Below are positions 1 through 7,733 of a stretch of DNA of 15,499 bases, in pieces. Each line of letters starts with the position of its first letter. The stretch's first letter is position 1. This DNA is from Thiomicrospira sp. UBA5634 (GTDB lineage: Bacteria; Pseudomonadota; Gammaproteobacteria; Thiomicrospirales; Thiomicrospiraceae). The notes beneath the pieces were generated by a model. It worked only from the letters and a program-made list of their open reading frames with translations, searched no databases and was not told where the DNA came from. The translations under genes were made by a program, and so were the position numbers. The stretch lies in assembly GCA_002421475.1 (NCBI GenBank), contig DIJW01000192.1, positions 1 to 15,499 on the forward strand. The letters are read 5' to 3'.

Positions 1-107
1 AGAACTTTTTGGCGAAAACGGGCTCAATTGATGGTGCGATCGCGGCCTACGCGCAAGCGGTACGTAGCCGTGCGTTTCCGCAAGCACAGCATGAGATGAA
101 GCCATGA
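1..107 (+). CDS. panB: 3-methyl-2-oxobutanoate hydroxymethyltransferase, C-terminal end (partial)
   Basis: Only the last 34 codons are present. Reading from base 3 gives a peptide beginning NFLAKTGSIDGAI and ending in EMKP before the TGA at 105-107; this resembles the usual PanB C-terminus, a short helix followed by a charged tail. PanB transfers a hydroxymethyl group from methylene-tetrahydrofolate to 2-oxoisovalerate, the first committed step of pantothenate synthesis. Its stop codon overlaps the panC start (ATGA, 104-107), so the two genes are almost certainly co-transcribed and translationally coupled. The call rests on the tail sequence plus the panC neighbour; the catalytic part lies outside the window. 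Confidence 0.85.
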   Translation, partial: NFLAKTGSIDGAIAAYAQAVRSRAFPQAQHEMKP

Positions 108-961
108 TTAGCTTGGATAACATAATCGCGTTACGTCAGCAGATTCAGCAATGGAAACAGGCCGGTTTACGCGTTGGTTTTGTGCCGACAATGGGGAATT
201 TACATGCCGGGCATATTAGTTTATTAACACTGGCAAAACAACACGCTGATCGAGTGGTGAGCAGTGTGTTTGTAAATCCGCTGCAATTTGGCATCGGAGA
301 AGACTTTGATCGTTATCCGCGCACGTTGACGGAAGATAGTCAAAAATTAGCGTCAGCAGGTTGTGACGCGTTATTTGCGCCGAGTGTTGGAGAAATGTAT
401 CCGCAGGGTGCGCTGCAAAGCAAAGTTTGTGCACCGAATGGGCTGACTGAAGTTTTGGAAGGTGCCAGCAGGCCTGGTCATTTTGATGGCGTTACAACCG
501 TGGTGGCGAAGTTATTTAACTTGGTTCAGCCGGATGTGGCTGTATTTGGGCAAAAAGATTACCAGCAATGGCGGGTATTGCAAACCATGGTCAATGAACT
601 GAATTGGCCGGTTCAGATGATTAAAGCACCGATTGCCCGTGATATGGATGGCTTAGCATTGAGTTCGCGCAATCAATATTTAACCGAAGCGCAACGGCAA
701 GTTGCACCTAAGTTGTACGTGGTGTTGCAAGATCTCGGACAGGCTTTACGTTCCGGTAATCAAAACTTACGAGACTTGGAGCGTGCAGCAAGCGAACGTT
801 TATTGTTGGAGGGGTTTGATGCGGTGGATTACGTGGCTATCGTTGATTCGCAAACATTGCAACCCATCCAGTCCCTGCAGAATTCGGTCGTGATTTTGGC
901 AGTCGCTCGCTTAGGTTCTACTCGATTATTGGACAATATAGAATTGGATGATATTATTTAA
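104..961 (+). CDS. panC: Pantothenate synthetase (pantoate--beta-alanine ligase)
   Basis: A 285-residue protein, close to the usual length of about 283. It condenses pantoate and beta-alanine with ATP through a pantoyl-adenylate, in the cytoplasm. Visible family motifs are PTMGNLHAGH at residues 28-37, containing the HIGH-like nucleotide-binding HAGH; the RPGHFDGV pantoate-site block near residue 125; the VFGQKDYQQ block; and the SSRN loop that plays the KMSKS role. The ATG overlaps the panB stop and has only a poor Shine-Dalgarno of its own, consistent with coupling. The conserved RPGH motif is encoded through a copy of the window's repeated palindrome (468-477) and uses the only AGG arginine codon I see in this gene. 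panD, the source of beta-alanine, lies 1.6 kb downstream on the other strand. Confidence 0.97.
   Translation: MISLDNIIALRQQIQQWKQAGLRVGFVPTMGNLHAGHISLLTLAKQHADRVVSSVFVNPLQFGIGEDFDRYPRTLTEDSQKLASAGCDALFAPSVGEMYPQGALQSKVCAPNGLTEVLEGASRPGHFDGVTTVVAKLFNLVQPDVAVFGQKDYQQWRVLQTMVNELNWPVQMIKAPIARDMDGLALSSRNQYLTEAQRQVAPKLYVVLQDLGQALRSGNQNLRDLERAASERLLLEGFDAVDYVAIVDSQTLQPIQSLQNSVVILAVARLGSTRLLDNIELDDII
468..477. repeat. Palindrome copy, 9/10 match (GCAGGCCTGG), inside panC
   Basis: Matches CCAGGCCTGG except at the first base. It is read as S-R-P-G in panC, with AGG CCT in frame. Confidence 0.7.
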
Positions 962-977
962 TCGAATGATATTGTTT

Positions 978-989
978 ATTTGATCAAAT
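978..989. other. 12-bp perfect palindrome between panC and motA
   Basis: ATTTGATCAAAT is self-complementary and sits in the 62-bp gap between panC and motA, about 35 bases before the motA start. It could be an operator for a dimeric regulator or chance in AT-rich spacer. The halves abut, so it does not fit the FNR consensus (TTGAT, four bases, ATCAA). Confidence 0.25.
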
Positions 990-1023
990 CATCTTCTTTG
1001 AGTGCTGTTAAAAGGAATTCTGC

Positions 1024-1791
1024 ATGAGTTTTTCTACGCTGATTGGTTTATTGGCGGGTATGTTAATCGTAAGTTCTGCGATGGCGATGGGGTCATCAAT
1101 TTATCTGTTTGTCGATATTCCAGGGGTAATGATTGTTGTCGGCGGTACTTTAGCTGCGACCATGATTCGTTATTCAATGAAGGATTCGTTTGAAGCAATA
1201 GGTTTGTCATTTCGCGCAGTCAAGCTGACTAAAGAAACACAAGATTTAAAACAATTAATAGATATAACCGAAGATATGCTGCGTGCTTCACGCAAAAGTG
1301 GCATGTTAGCGTTAGAACACATTGAGGTCGACAATCAATTTTATCGTGATGGTGTACGAATGTTGGTTGATGGTTACGCGATAGAGTTAGTACAGAAAGC
1401 GCTTAAAGAACAAAATGCGTTATTTGTTGAGGTCGCTGAGACCAGTTCGGGTGTTTTTCGCGCAATTGGTGAAGCCGCTCCTGCATTTGGCATGATCGGT
1501 ACACTTGTTGGTTTAATCCAAATGTTGGCCAATTTAAATGATCCTTCTACAATTGGCCCAGCCATGTCAATTGCATTACTTACGACCTTGTATGGCGCTC
1601 TGATCGCTAATTTATTTGCCTTACCAATGGCGGATAAAATTGAGTCGTGGGCACATGATGAGTCTTATCGTCAGCACTTAATTATTGATGCAATGGATTG
1701 TATTGCACATGGTGTCAATCCAATTGTTATGCGTGATTTATTAGAGCCGTATATGCAAACACCAAAATTAAAAGAGGTGATTAATGGCTAA
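1024..1791 (+). CDS. motA: MotA/PomA-type flagellar stator protein (probably sodium-driven)
   Basis: A 255-residue inner-membrane protein of the MotA/TolQ/ExbB family, near the length of Vibrio PomA. It has hydrophobic segments near residues 3-22 and 30-48, a cytoplasmic loop from about 50 to 145, and two more segments around 150-172 and 178-201. The loop carries R90 and E98, matching the charged residues that contact the rotor protein FliG. Segment 3 reads PAFGMIGTLVGL, with the functional proline (P153) and T160; segment 4 has LLTTLYG (T187/T188). Threonines at these places are typical of sodium-type PomA, so sodium coupling is inferred. An AAAGGA ribosome site lies at 1011-1016. Its stop overlaps the motB start by 8 bp. 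No other flagellar gene is visible, as is common for stator genes. A non-flagellar relative is less likely. Confidence 0.92.
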   Translation: MSFSTLIGLLAGMLIVSSAMAMGSSIYLFVDIPGVMIVVGGTLAATMIRYSMKDSFEAIGLSFRAVKLTKETQDLKQLIDITEDMLRASRKSGMLALEHIEVDNQFYRDGVRMLVDGYAIELVQKALKEQNALFVEVAETSSGVFRAIGEAAPAFGMIGTLVGLIQMLANLNDPSTIGPAMSIALLTTLYGALIANLFALPMADKIESWAHDESYRQHLIIDAMDCIAHGVNPIVMRDLLEPYMQTPKLKEVING

Positions 1792-2509
1792 AAAACAGCG
1801 CCCTAAAATGCCTTGGTTAACCACCTATGCGGATATGGCCACGCTGTTATTGGCTTTTTTTATATTGCTGTTTACGATTTCAAATGTCGATAAAGCACGT
1901 TATGAAGAAATTGTGCGCTCCTTAACACTGACATTAACCAATTCGCCTGAGTTATCCGTGATGCAGCAAAGTTATTTTAATCCGGTACAACCAGGCCTAA
2001 TAGAGTTGATCCCGGATGCGACGCCGGCTGAAACACTTCTTGAACTCTATGAGATGTTGGCACTTACGTTTGAGAAAGAACGGCAAACTGACCAGTTACA
2101 AATGAACTTTGATGTGAATGAAGATCAGATTAAGATCGTTTTTCCCGAAGTGGTGGCGTTTGATTTGGGTAGCGCCGATTTACAACCACGCTTTGTGATG
2201 ATGCTGCGTAAATTTTCGTATTATTTGCGCGGTGATGTTAAGGTAAGGGTGATTGGGCACAGTGATCGGTTACCGATTATTGCCGGACGGTTTCGCTCAA
2301 ACTGGGAGCTCTCAAGTGCACGAGCAGCGTCTGTGATTGAGCAATTTATTCGGGATGGCGTGATCCATCCTTCTCAAGCAACCGCAATTGGTTTAGCCGA
2401 TACACAACCGATTTCTAAAGGCGATCGTATAGAAGATTATGCATTAAATCGTCGAGTTGAAATTATTATTCAGCGTGCTAAGTCGACAGAAAGTAACCAG
2501 ACCCCATAA
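1784..2509 (+). CDS. motB: MotB/PomB-type flagellar stator protein, OmpA-like C-terminus
   Basis: A 241-residue partner of MotA. A short cytoplasmic N-terminus (KKQRPK) leads into one membrane helix at about residues 12-33, beginning TTYADMATLLLAFF; D17 is the ion-carrying aspartate equivalent to D32 of E. coli MotB. After a periplasmic linker, residues from about 110 to 232 form an OmpA-like peptidoglycan-binding domain (IGHSDRLP, SSARAASV, NRRVEIII). The protein is clearly shorter than E. coli MotB (308), mostly in the linker and tail. Together with MotA it forms the ion channel that drives the motor and anchors to the wall. The ATG lies within the last codons of motA, implying coupled synthesis. 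Positions 1991-2000 carry a degenerate copy of the repeated palindrome, read as PGL. Confidence 0.93.
   Translation: MAKKQRPKMPWLTTYADMATLLLAFFILLFTISNVDKARYEEIVRSLTLTLTNSPELSVMQQSYFNPVQPGLIELIPDATPAETLLELYEMLALTFEKERQTDQLQMNFDVNEDQIKIVFPEVVAFDLGSADLQPRFVMMLRKFSYYLRGDVKVRVIGHSDRLPIIAGRFRSNWELSSARAASVIEQFIRDGVIHPSQATAIGLADTQPISKGDRIEDYALNRRVEIIIQRAKSTESNQTP
1991..2000. repeat. Degenerate palindrome copy (CCAGGCCTAA), inside motB
   Basis: Matches the 10-bp palindrome at 8 of 10 positions, including the AGGCCT core. It is read CCA GGC CTA (PGL). Confidence 0.4.
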
Positions 2510-2511
2510 CA

Positions 2512-2521
2512 CCAGGCCTGG
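2512..2521. repeat. Exact palindrome CCAGGCCTGG between convergent motB and panD
   Basis: An exact copy in the 20-bp gap between the motB stop and the panD stop; self-complementary over 12 bp (2511-2522). It nearly fills the convergent junction. Confidence 0.85.
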
Positions 2522-2529
2522 TTTAATGT

Positions 2530-2919
2530 TTAAACAGCAGTTTTGAGCTGTTTAGGGATGAAGTTACGTGTATTGGTAATACGATTGTCGGCATCTACAT
2601 ACACTAATACCGGCTGATAGGTTTCAGCTTGTTTGTCTTCCAATACGCAATAGGTTGCGATAATCAATAAATCACCCGGGTCAGCTTTATGAGCTGCCGC
2701 GCCATTCACTGAGATAATGCCGGTGTGTTCTTCAGCACGAATCGCATAGGTGGTAAAACGCTCACCATTGCGAATGTTATAGATCTGAATTTGTTCATAT
2801 TCACGGATACCGGCGGTATCGAGCAGGTGCCCATCAATCGCGCAAGAACCTTCATAGTCCAACTCAGAGTGGGTTGTAGTCACTCGGTGTAGTTTGGATT
2901 TTAATAGGGTGATTTGCAT
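2530..2919 (-). CDS. panD: Aspartate 1-decarboxylase (pyruvoyl enzyme) proenzyme
   Basis: A 129-residue protein that makes beta-alanine from aspartate, the second substrate of PanC. The start chosen is the ATG at 2917-2919, giving [12 protein letters not shown], the standard PanD N-terminus; the frame runs upstream to a TTG at 2961 but those 14 codons do not resemble the family and lack a ribosome site. The self-cleavage site is visible as Y22-E-G24-S25-C: cleavage before S25 creates the pyruvoyl cofactor. Other conserved blocks are [21 protein letters not shown] and [10 protein letters not shown]. It is transcribed towards motB, so it is not in the panBC operon; a TATAAT lies 52 bases upstream, just beyond the ppc terminator. 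Confidence 0.96.
   Translation of the reverse strand: MQITLLKSKLHRVTTTHSELDYEGSCAIDGHLLDTAGIREYEQIQIYNIRNGERFTTYAIRAEEHTGIISVNGAAAHKADPGDLLIIATYCVLEDKQAETYQPVLVYVDADNRITNTRNFIPKQLKTAV
2531..2554. other. Inverted repeat at the 3' end of panD
   Basis: TAAACAGC (2531-2538) and GCTGTTTA (2547-2554) form an 8-bp stem with an 8-base loop, overlapping the panD stop and last codons. No T-run follows on either strand, so it is at best a weak 3'-end hairpin for motB or panD. Confidence 0.3.
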
Positions 2920-2970
2920 GCTATTTCTCGCCATCCGTTTGTTAATAAACTGGTCAATCAAAGGGAAGTC

Positions 2971-2976
2971 ATTATA
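2971..2976 (-). promoter_or_regulatory. Putative -10 element for panD
   Basis: The minus strand reads TATAAT here, 52 bases before the panD ATG and just after the ppc terminator. The -35 region is T-rich with no good TTGACA, so only the -10 is supported. A separate promoter makes sense because ppc transcripts should end just upstream. Confidence 0.45.
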
Positions 2977-2985
2977 CCCGAAAGC

Positions 2986-3029
2986 GTAAAAATAAAAAAC
3001 GCTTCATTAAATAAGCTAATGAAGCGTTT
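2986..3029 (-). terminator. Intrinsic terminator of ppc
   Basis: On the minus strand a perfect 13-bp stem (arms 3029-3017 and 3009-2997, AAACGCTTCATTA and its complement) with a 7-base loop is followed by a TTTTTTATTTTTA tract (2999-2987). It begins 34 bases after the ppc stop. On the plus strand the run after the stem is weaker. Confidence 0.9.
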
Positions 3030-3062
3030 AGATTTTATTATGCAGCTATGCTAAAGCGGCTA

Positions 3063-5867
3063 TTAACCGGTGTTGCGCATTCCGGCCGCAATGGCATTAA
3101 TGCTGTTTAGCAAGGGTTTCAACCAGCGTTCACGTTCTTGCTCGGTTGAGTCTTGCGACTTGTAGCGTTTAAGTAACACGATTTGGATGTGGTTGAGTGG
3201 ATCCAAATAAGGGTTACGGCGTTTGAGCGAAAGTGCATTAGTCGGCGTTTCAGCCATTAAGAATGGATTACCGCTGACAGTTAAACAGTTTGATACAGTG
3301 CGTTGATGTTCTTCAGCAATCATGTTGTAAATATGGTTTGCCTGAACAATATCCTGCGCTAATGCGCTGTATTCTTTACCGGTTTTTAGTTCGGTTTTGA
3401 ATAACGCCATTTGAATGTTACTCAATAAAGCACGGAAAAACGGCCATTGTGCATACATTTGTTTAAGCTGTTCTTCGCCATGCTGTTGTGCCCATTTATC
3501 AAGCGCATAACCTGTTCCAAACCAAGCCGGGAAAGTTAAACGTGCTTGCGCCCAACCAAAAACCCACGGAATTGCGCGAATAGAAGACTTGGATAAATTG
3601 CCTTTTTTACGATGAGAAGGGCGTGATCCAATATTCAGCAAGCCGATTTCGTTTACCGGTGTTGACTCATAGAAAAACTTAAAGAAGCCTTCCGTGTTAT
3701 CGGTTAATTCACGATAAGCGTGTTCACCATCCTGAGCTAATTGCTGCATGATCTCAAGATGCGCCGGATTATCTTCAATTACCGGTTTAACTAAACACGT
3801 ACTCGCTTTCATTAAACCGGTCACACCTAATGATAGCTCATAGGTCGCGGTTTCAGTATTGCTGTATTTGTATGACAATACTTCGCCTTGCTCAGTGAAT
3901 TTAATTTCACCGCGCACAGTACCGGTTGGTTGTGACAAAATCGCAATATGAGTTGGGCCGCCTCCACGTCCGATTGTGCCGCCACGTCCGTGGAATAGGC
4001 GACATTCGATGCCACATTCATCCGCCAACTTCATGATTTGTTGTTGTGCTTGATATAAGTTCCATGCTGACGCCAGGTTGCCACCGTCTTTGGCAGAGTC
4101 GGAATAACCGAGCATAATTTCTTGTTGGTTACCGGATGCTTTTAATAATGCATGGTAGGTTGGATTATTAAACAATGCCGAAGTCACCGGTACGATATGA
4201 CTTAAATCTTCAATCGTTTCAAATAACGGTGAAATATGGATGTCGCAATAGGGTTCGCCAGCGTTGTAACCCGCCAGGCCTGCTTGGTGTGCTAAAAACA
4301 AGACTTCCATCACATGGCTGGCATGATGAGTCATTGAGATAACGTAGTTGTTAAAAGCCAAGGGACTGATTTCTTTGCGCATTTCACGCAAGACGTTAAA
4401 CACCTCCAACACTTCTCGTGTCATATCTTTGAGCGCTAAATGTTGGGTGTCGATAATGGTAGCAGAGGCGACATGACTGGCCAGAAGTTGTAAACGCTCT
4501 TGCTCATTCAGTTTGGTATAGTCAACGCCTAAGTGTGACAATAAATCCGTTACCGCTTCAGAGTGTACGGTGGACTCTTGGCGAATATCCAAACGCATTA
4601 AATAGAAACCGAACGTTTGTACCAATCGAATTAAATCTTTTAAATCGGCATTGGCAAGAATATCATCACCATGGCCACACAAAGATTCATGAATTAATTG
4701 TAAATCGGCAAGAAACTCATCTTCTGAACTGTATGCAAAGCGGCTTTTTTCAACCGGCTTGTCTTCATTGAGTTTGGCTTCAATATAATTCAGATTTTGC
4801 TGTAAACGACCGTGCATTAAATATAGCAAGCGGCGATAAGGTTCATCTTTAAAACGTTCAGAACGACGATGGAAAACTTTTTCCAGCAGGTCGGCATCAA
4901 CAATGGTCGCGCGATTGATAATTTCTTGTTTGATATCGGCAATGTGGCGCGAATGAGTCAGCATTGAACTGAGTTCAAACAAACGGCGCTGATATTCATA
5001 AATGACGGCGCGTGATTGCAAATACAGCGCTTGTGCCGTGGTGTCATGGGTGACGAAAGGATTGCCATCGCGGTCACCGCCGATCCAAGAGCCAAACGTC
5101 AAGAAGTTTGGTGTTTCGATGTGATCGTTAGGGTAGTTGCGTTCTAATGCACGTTCCATATAACGATACACTTGCGGTACGGCTTTAAATAAAGACTGAC
5201 GGAAGTAGTAAATACCGTTGCGAATTTCGTCGCTGACAGTCGGTTTTGACTGGCGAACTTCATCCGTTTTCCATAATACCTGGATTTGATATTTAAGTTT
5301 TTTGATAACTTCTTCACGACCATACGGATTGTTGTAGGTGTCCGCTTCATTTAAATCTTCTAACGTCACGAAAATACGACGTAAGTTTTCCATTACCGCA
5401 CGACGTTTTGATTCGGTCGGATGGGCGGTAAAAACCGGAATATAACGTAATTTGTTGAGAAGGGTGGTGAGCTCTTGTGCGCTCATTCCTTGGTCTTTGA
5501 ATTCGTTAATGGTGCTGAGCATTGAGCCCATCCATAATGGGCCGTCAGACTTTAACTGACTTTGGCGGTCATGGTATTGATGTTCTTCTTCAGCTAAGTT
5601 CGCGAGACTGAAGTAGATGTTGAATGCACGGATAATAAGGATTAAATCATCAGGATTTTGTTGCTGGATAAACTCACTGAGTTCGGCTCTTAAAACCGGA
5701 TCATCTTGTTTGCGCAGCTGAATATAACCCATGCGGAGTTTTTCGACTGCCGCTAACATTTCCGGCCCTATTTGGCTTTCAATGACTTCACCAAGCAAGC
5801 GGCCAAGTAGTTTGACACGGGCTCTAAGTTGCTTATCATTCGGGTCATTAGTGATGATCTTTGTCAT
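3063..5867 (-). CDS. ppc: Phosphoenolpyruvate carboxylase
   Basis: A 934-residue cytoplasmic enzyme adding bicarbonate to PEP to give oxaloacetate, feeding the TCA cycle and amino-acid synthesis; somewhat longer than E. coli PEPC (883). Signature blocks in order: FTAHPTESKRR with catalytic H149; FGSWIGGDRDGNP; GYSDSAKDGG; the glycine-rich FHGRGGTIGRGGGP loop; QGEVLSYKYS; IGSRPSHRK; and RAIPWVFGWAQ. The C-terminus ends MRNTG, matching the NTG end that packs into the active site. The first ATG aligns with the family N-terminus (a KLLGRLLGEVI helix at about 19-29), although no good Shine-Dalgarno precedes it. An extended -10 promoter lies about 33 bases upstream and a strong terminator follows, so it looks monocistronic. 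A one-mismatch palindrome copy (4274-4283) is read as AGL. Confidence 0.98.
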   Translation of the reverse strand: MTKIITNDPNDKQLRARVKLLGRLLGEVIESQIGPEMLAAVEKLRMGYIQLRKQDDPVLRAELSEFIQQQNPDDLILIIRAFNIYFSLANLAEEEHQYHDRQSQLKSDGPLWMGSMLSTINEFKDQGMSAQELTTLLNKLRYIPVFTAHPTESKRRAVMENLRRIFVTLEDLNEADTYNNPYGREEVIKKLKYQIQVLWKTDEVRQSKPTVSDEIRNGIYYFRQSLFKAVPQVYRYMERALERNYPNDHIETPNFLTFGSWIGGDRDGNPFVTHDTTAQALYLQSRAVIYEYQRRLFELSSMLTHSRHIADIKQEIINRATIVDADLLEKVFHRRSERFKDEPYRRLLYLMHGRLQQNLNYIEAKLNEDKPVEKSRFAYSSEDEFLADLQLIHESLCGHGDDILANADLKDLIRLVQTFGFYLMRLDIRQESTVHSEAVTDLLSHLGVDYTKLNEQERLQLLASHVASATIIDTQHLALKDMTREVLEVFNVLREMRKEISPLAFNNYVISMTHHASHVMEVLFLAHQAGLAGYNAGEPYCDIHISPLFETIEDLSHIVPVTSALFNNPTYHALLKASGNQQEIMLGYSDSAKDGGNLASAWNLYQAQQQIMKLADECGIECRLFHGRGGTIGRGGGPTHIAILSQPTGTVRGEIKFTEQGEVLSYKYSNTETATYELSLGVTGLMKASTCLVKPVIEDNPAHLEIMQQLAQDGEHAYRELTDNTEGFFKFFYESTPVNEIGLLNIGSRPSHRKKGNLSKSSIRAIPWVFGWAQARLTFPAWFGTGYALDKWAQQHGEEQLKQMYAQWPFFRALLSNIQMALFKTELKTGKEYSALAQDIVQANHIYNMIAEEHQRTVSNCLTVSGNPFLMAETPTNALSLKRRNPYLDPLNHIQIVLLKRYKSQDSTEQERERWLKPLLNSINAIAAGMRNTG
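4274..4283. repeat. Palindrome copy, 9/10 match (CCAGGCCTGC), inside ppc
   Basis: One mismatch, at the last base. On the ppc strand it is read GCA GGC CTG (AGL). Confidence 0.65.
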
Positions 5868-5899
5868 AAGAAATATCTATCCGTATAAAAATTTGCACA

Positions 5900-5908
5900 A
5901 TTATAGCA
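5900..5908 (-). promoter_or_regulatory. Extended -10 promoter for ppc
   Basis: The minus strand reads TGCTATAAT: a perfect TATAAT preceded by the TGn extended -10 motif. No good -35 is seen at 16-18 bases. Initiation would fall near 5893, giving a leader of about 25 bases before the ppc ATG. Confidence 0.6.
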
Positions 5909-5970
5909 GATTTCAATAAGTTGAAGTTGGATCAAGAAGAAAACAGCGCGAGTTTGTGCGGTTTGAAGAG

Positions 5971-6002
5971 CTTAGGACGTATTATGCAGTATACGCCCTA
6001 AG
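5971..6002 (-). terminator. Putative terminator hairpin downstream of ppa
   Basis: CTTAGGACGTAT (5971-5982) and ATACGCCCTAAG (5991-6002) pair over 12 bp with an 8-base loop. The single non-Watson-Crick position becomes a G-U pair only in the minus-strand RNA, which suits a hairpin for ppa transcripts. Only a poor U-tract follows (CTCTTC), so it may be a 3'-stabilising hairpin or Rho-assisted stop. Confidence 0.45.
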
Positions 6003-6029
6003 TAGAGATGCGATTAGTTTAGGGGTTTA

Positions 6030-6554
6030 TTAACCTTGGTAACGTTTTGCGCCAGCCAAAATTTCAGCACGCGCCGATTCAACATCTTCCCAACCGTCAA
6101 TCTTTACCCATTTACCAGGCTCAAGATCTTTGTAATGCTTAAAGAAATGTTCAATCTGCTCTTTTAGTAATGGAATGTCTTCAACCGCGTTAATGTTTTT
6201 GTAAATCGGCGTCAATTTGTTGACCGGTACAGCGATTACTTTGGCATCTTCACCGCCATCATCAGTCATTTTTAACACCCCGATCGGGCGGCAACGAATC
6301 ACAGATCCAACCATTAACGGGTGTGGCGTGACTACCAATACATCGACCGGATCACCGTCATTAGCTAAAGTTTGATTGATGTAACCATAGTTTGCCGGAT
6401 AGGACATAGTTGCACCTTGTAAACGATCAACCCACACGAGATCGGTGTCTTTATCGACTTCATATTTAATTGGTGGTGCGAAAGCGGCAATTTCAATAAT
6501 TACGTTAATATCATTTGGCAGGTCTTGACCGGCGCTAACAGCTGCATAACCCAT
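6030..6554 (-). CDS. ppa: Soluble inorganic pyrophosphatase, family I
   Basis: A 174-residue cytoplasmic enzyme hydrolysing pyrophosphate to two phosphates, pulling biosynthetic reactions forward; E. coli Ppa has 175 residues. Metal ligands are visible in NDGDPVDV (D66, D68, D71) and KMTDDGGED (D98, D103); the IEI...PIKYEVDK stretch (residues 20-35) supplies the substrate-binding Glu, Lys and Glu, and NYGYIN carries the active-site tyrosine. Family I enzymes are usually hexamers in bacteria. The ATG has a clear AAGGAA ribosome site (6561-6566 on the minus strand). fbp lies upstream on the same strand, but its terminator sits only 31 bases before this start, so ppa is expressed either by read-through or from a promoter I cannot identify. 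Confidence 0.97.
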   Translation of the reverse strand: MGYAAVSAGQDLPNDINVIIEIAAFAPPIKYEVDKDTDLVWVDRLQGATMSYPANYGYINQTLANDGDPVDVLVVTPHPLMVGSVIRCRPIGVLKMTDDGGEDAKVIAVPVNKLTPIYKNINAVEDIPLLKEQIEHFFKHYKDLEPGKWVKIDGWEDVESARAEILAGAKRYQG

Positions 6555-6577
6555 AATAAGTTCCTTAAATTGGTTGT

Positions 6578-6608
6578 TAAAACAAAACCACCCGCAGAGC
6601 GGGTGGTT
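6578..6608 (-). terminator. Intrinsic terminator of fbp
   Basis: A 10-bp stem, AACCACCCGC (6586-6595) with GCGGGTGGTT (6599-6608), and a 3-base loop; in the minus-strand direction it is followed by TTTTGTTTT. It lies 22 bases after the fbp stop and 31 bases before the ppa start. Confidence 0.92.
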
Positions 6609-6630
6609 GAAAAATTTATCCTAAATCGGA

Positions 6631-7605
6631 TTAACCTTTTAAATACTTCATCATCGTTTCAACTTCGGTTTTTGAACCTAATACCACCGGGCAGCGCTGG
6701 TGAATTTCAGCAGGTTCAACGTCCATAATGTGTTCACGACCAGTTGTTGATAAGCCGCCAGCTTGTTCAACGATCATGCTCATTGGGTTACCTTCGTACA
6801 TTAAACGCAGTTTGCCAGGTTTGTTTGGCTCACGGTTATCCCATGGGTACATGAAGATACCGCCACGTACTAAAATACGGTGTACTTCAGCAACCATAGA
6901 CGCTACCCAACGCATGTTGTAACGCTTGTTTAACGGACCAGTTTCACCCGCTAGGCAGTCAGCAATATATTGTTGAACGCCCGGTTCCCAGAAGCGTTGG
7001 TTTGACATGTTAATGGCAAACTCTTTAGTTTCGGTTGGGATTTTTACATTTTCACGTGTTAACACGAATTCGCCAATATGACGGTCAAGGGTGTAGAAGT
7101 TAACGCCTTTACCGGTTGTTAATACCAACAGTGCTGATGGGCCGTAAAGCACATAACCTGCCGCAACTTGTTTGCGACCATTTTGTAGGTAGATGCTCTG
7201 ATCATCACCTTGACGGCTGTCATCCGGCGCTTCAAGGATTGAGAAAATAGTGCCGACTGATAAGTTAACGTCAATGTTTGAAGAGCCGTCAAGAGGGTCA
7301 AACAATACTAGGTATTTACCGGTTGAAGTGCCTGCAACGGTATAGTCTTCTTCTTCAGATGCAATACCTTTTACGCAGTTGTCTTCGGTTAGGATGTTCT
7401 TTAAAAGATCGTTTGATACAACGTCTAATAATTTTTGAGTTTCGCCTTGTACGTTTTCAGTAACGCTTGAACCTAGGATGCCGGCTAGATCACCTTGGCC
7501 TAGTTTGTGCGAAATTTCTTTACAGGCGATCATAATATGGCTGATCACTTGTTTTAGTTCGCTGTTAACGTCGTCACGTTTTAAAACTTCATGAAGTCTA
7601 ATCAT
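6631..7605 (-). CDS. fbp: Fructose-1,6-bisphosphatase class I
   Basis: A 324-residue enzyme (E. coli Fbp: 332) removing the 1-phosphate of fructose-1,6-bisphosphate, the key irreversible step of gluconeogenesis and of Calvin-cycle regeneration. Metal-binding motifs are EEED at residues 84-87 and FDPLDGSSN at 102-110 (D103, D106). The sugar-phosphate site block KLRLMYEGNPMSMIVEQ, the FBPase class I signature, is near residue 275. The ATG is preceded by an AGAGAG-type ribosome site. It is divergent from thiI (128-bp shared upstream region, no confident promoter seen) and ends at a strong terminator. Clustering with ppa and ppc suggests a central-carbon block, possibly of an autotroph, but no RuBisCO or phosphoribulokinase gene is in view. 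Confidence 0.97.
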   Translation of the reverse strand: MIRLHEVLKRDDVNSELKQVISHIMIACKEISHKLGQGDLAGILGSSVTENVQGETQKLLDVVSNDLLKNILTEDNCVKGIASEEEDYTVAGTSTGKYLVLFDPLDGSSNIDVNLSVGTIFSILEAPDDSRQGDDQSIYLQNGRKQVAAGYVLYGPSALLVLTTGKGVNFYTLDRHIGEFVLTRENVKIPTETKEFAINMSNQRFWEPGVQQYIADCLAGETGPLNKRYNMRWVASMVAEVHRILVRGGIFMYPWDNREPNKPGKLRLMYEGNPMSMIVEQAGGLSTTGREHIMDVEPAEIHQRCPVVLGSKTEVETMMKYLKG

Positions 7606-7733
7606 GGATTACTCTCTTATTTAGTTTAAAATCTGGCTAGCTTAACCGTTAGAATGAAGAAATACAAGTTTTGTTCATGCGTGTTCCGGTTGTACGGAGT
7701 ACGTTAAATTAGTTAAAAAATAGAATTAAATCA

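Noticed and set aside
36..43. Cyanobacterial HIP1 octamer GCGATCGC in the panB end
   Set aside because: I noticed only this one copy; it is compatible with chance and unrelated to the CCAGGCCTGG family.
2920..2961. N-terminal extension of panD from a TTG at 2961
   Set aside because: The extra 14 codons lack a ribosome site and are absent from the PanD family; the ATG at 2919 gives the standard N-terminus.
3063..7605. Frequent ACCGGT hexamers in the ppc-fbp region as a second iterated motif
   Set aside because: The number is only a few-fold above expectation and is largely explained by common Thr-Gly and Pro-Val-type codon combinations.
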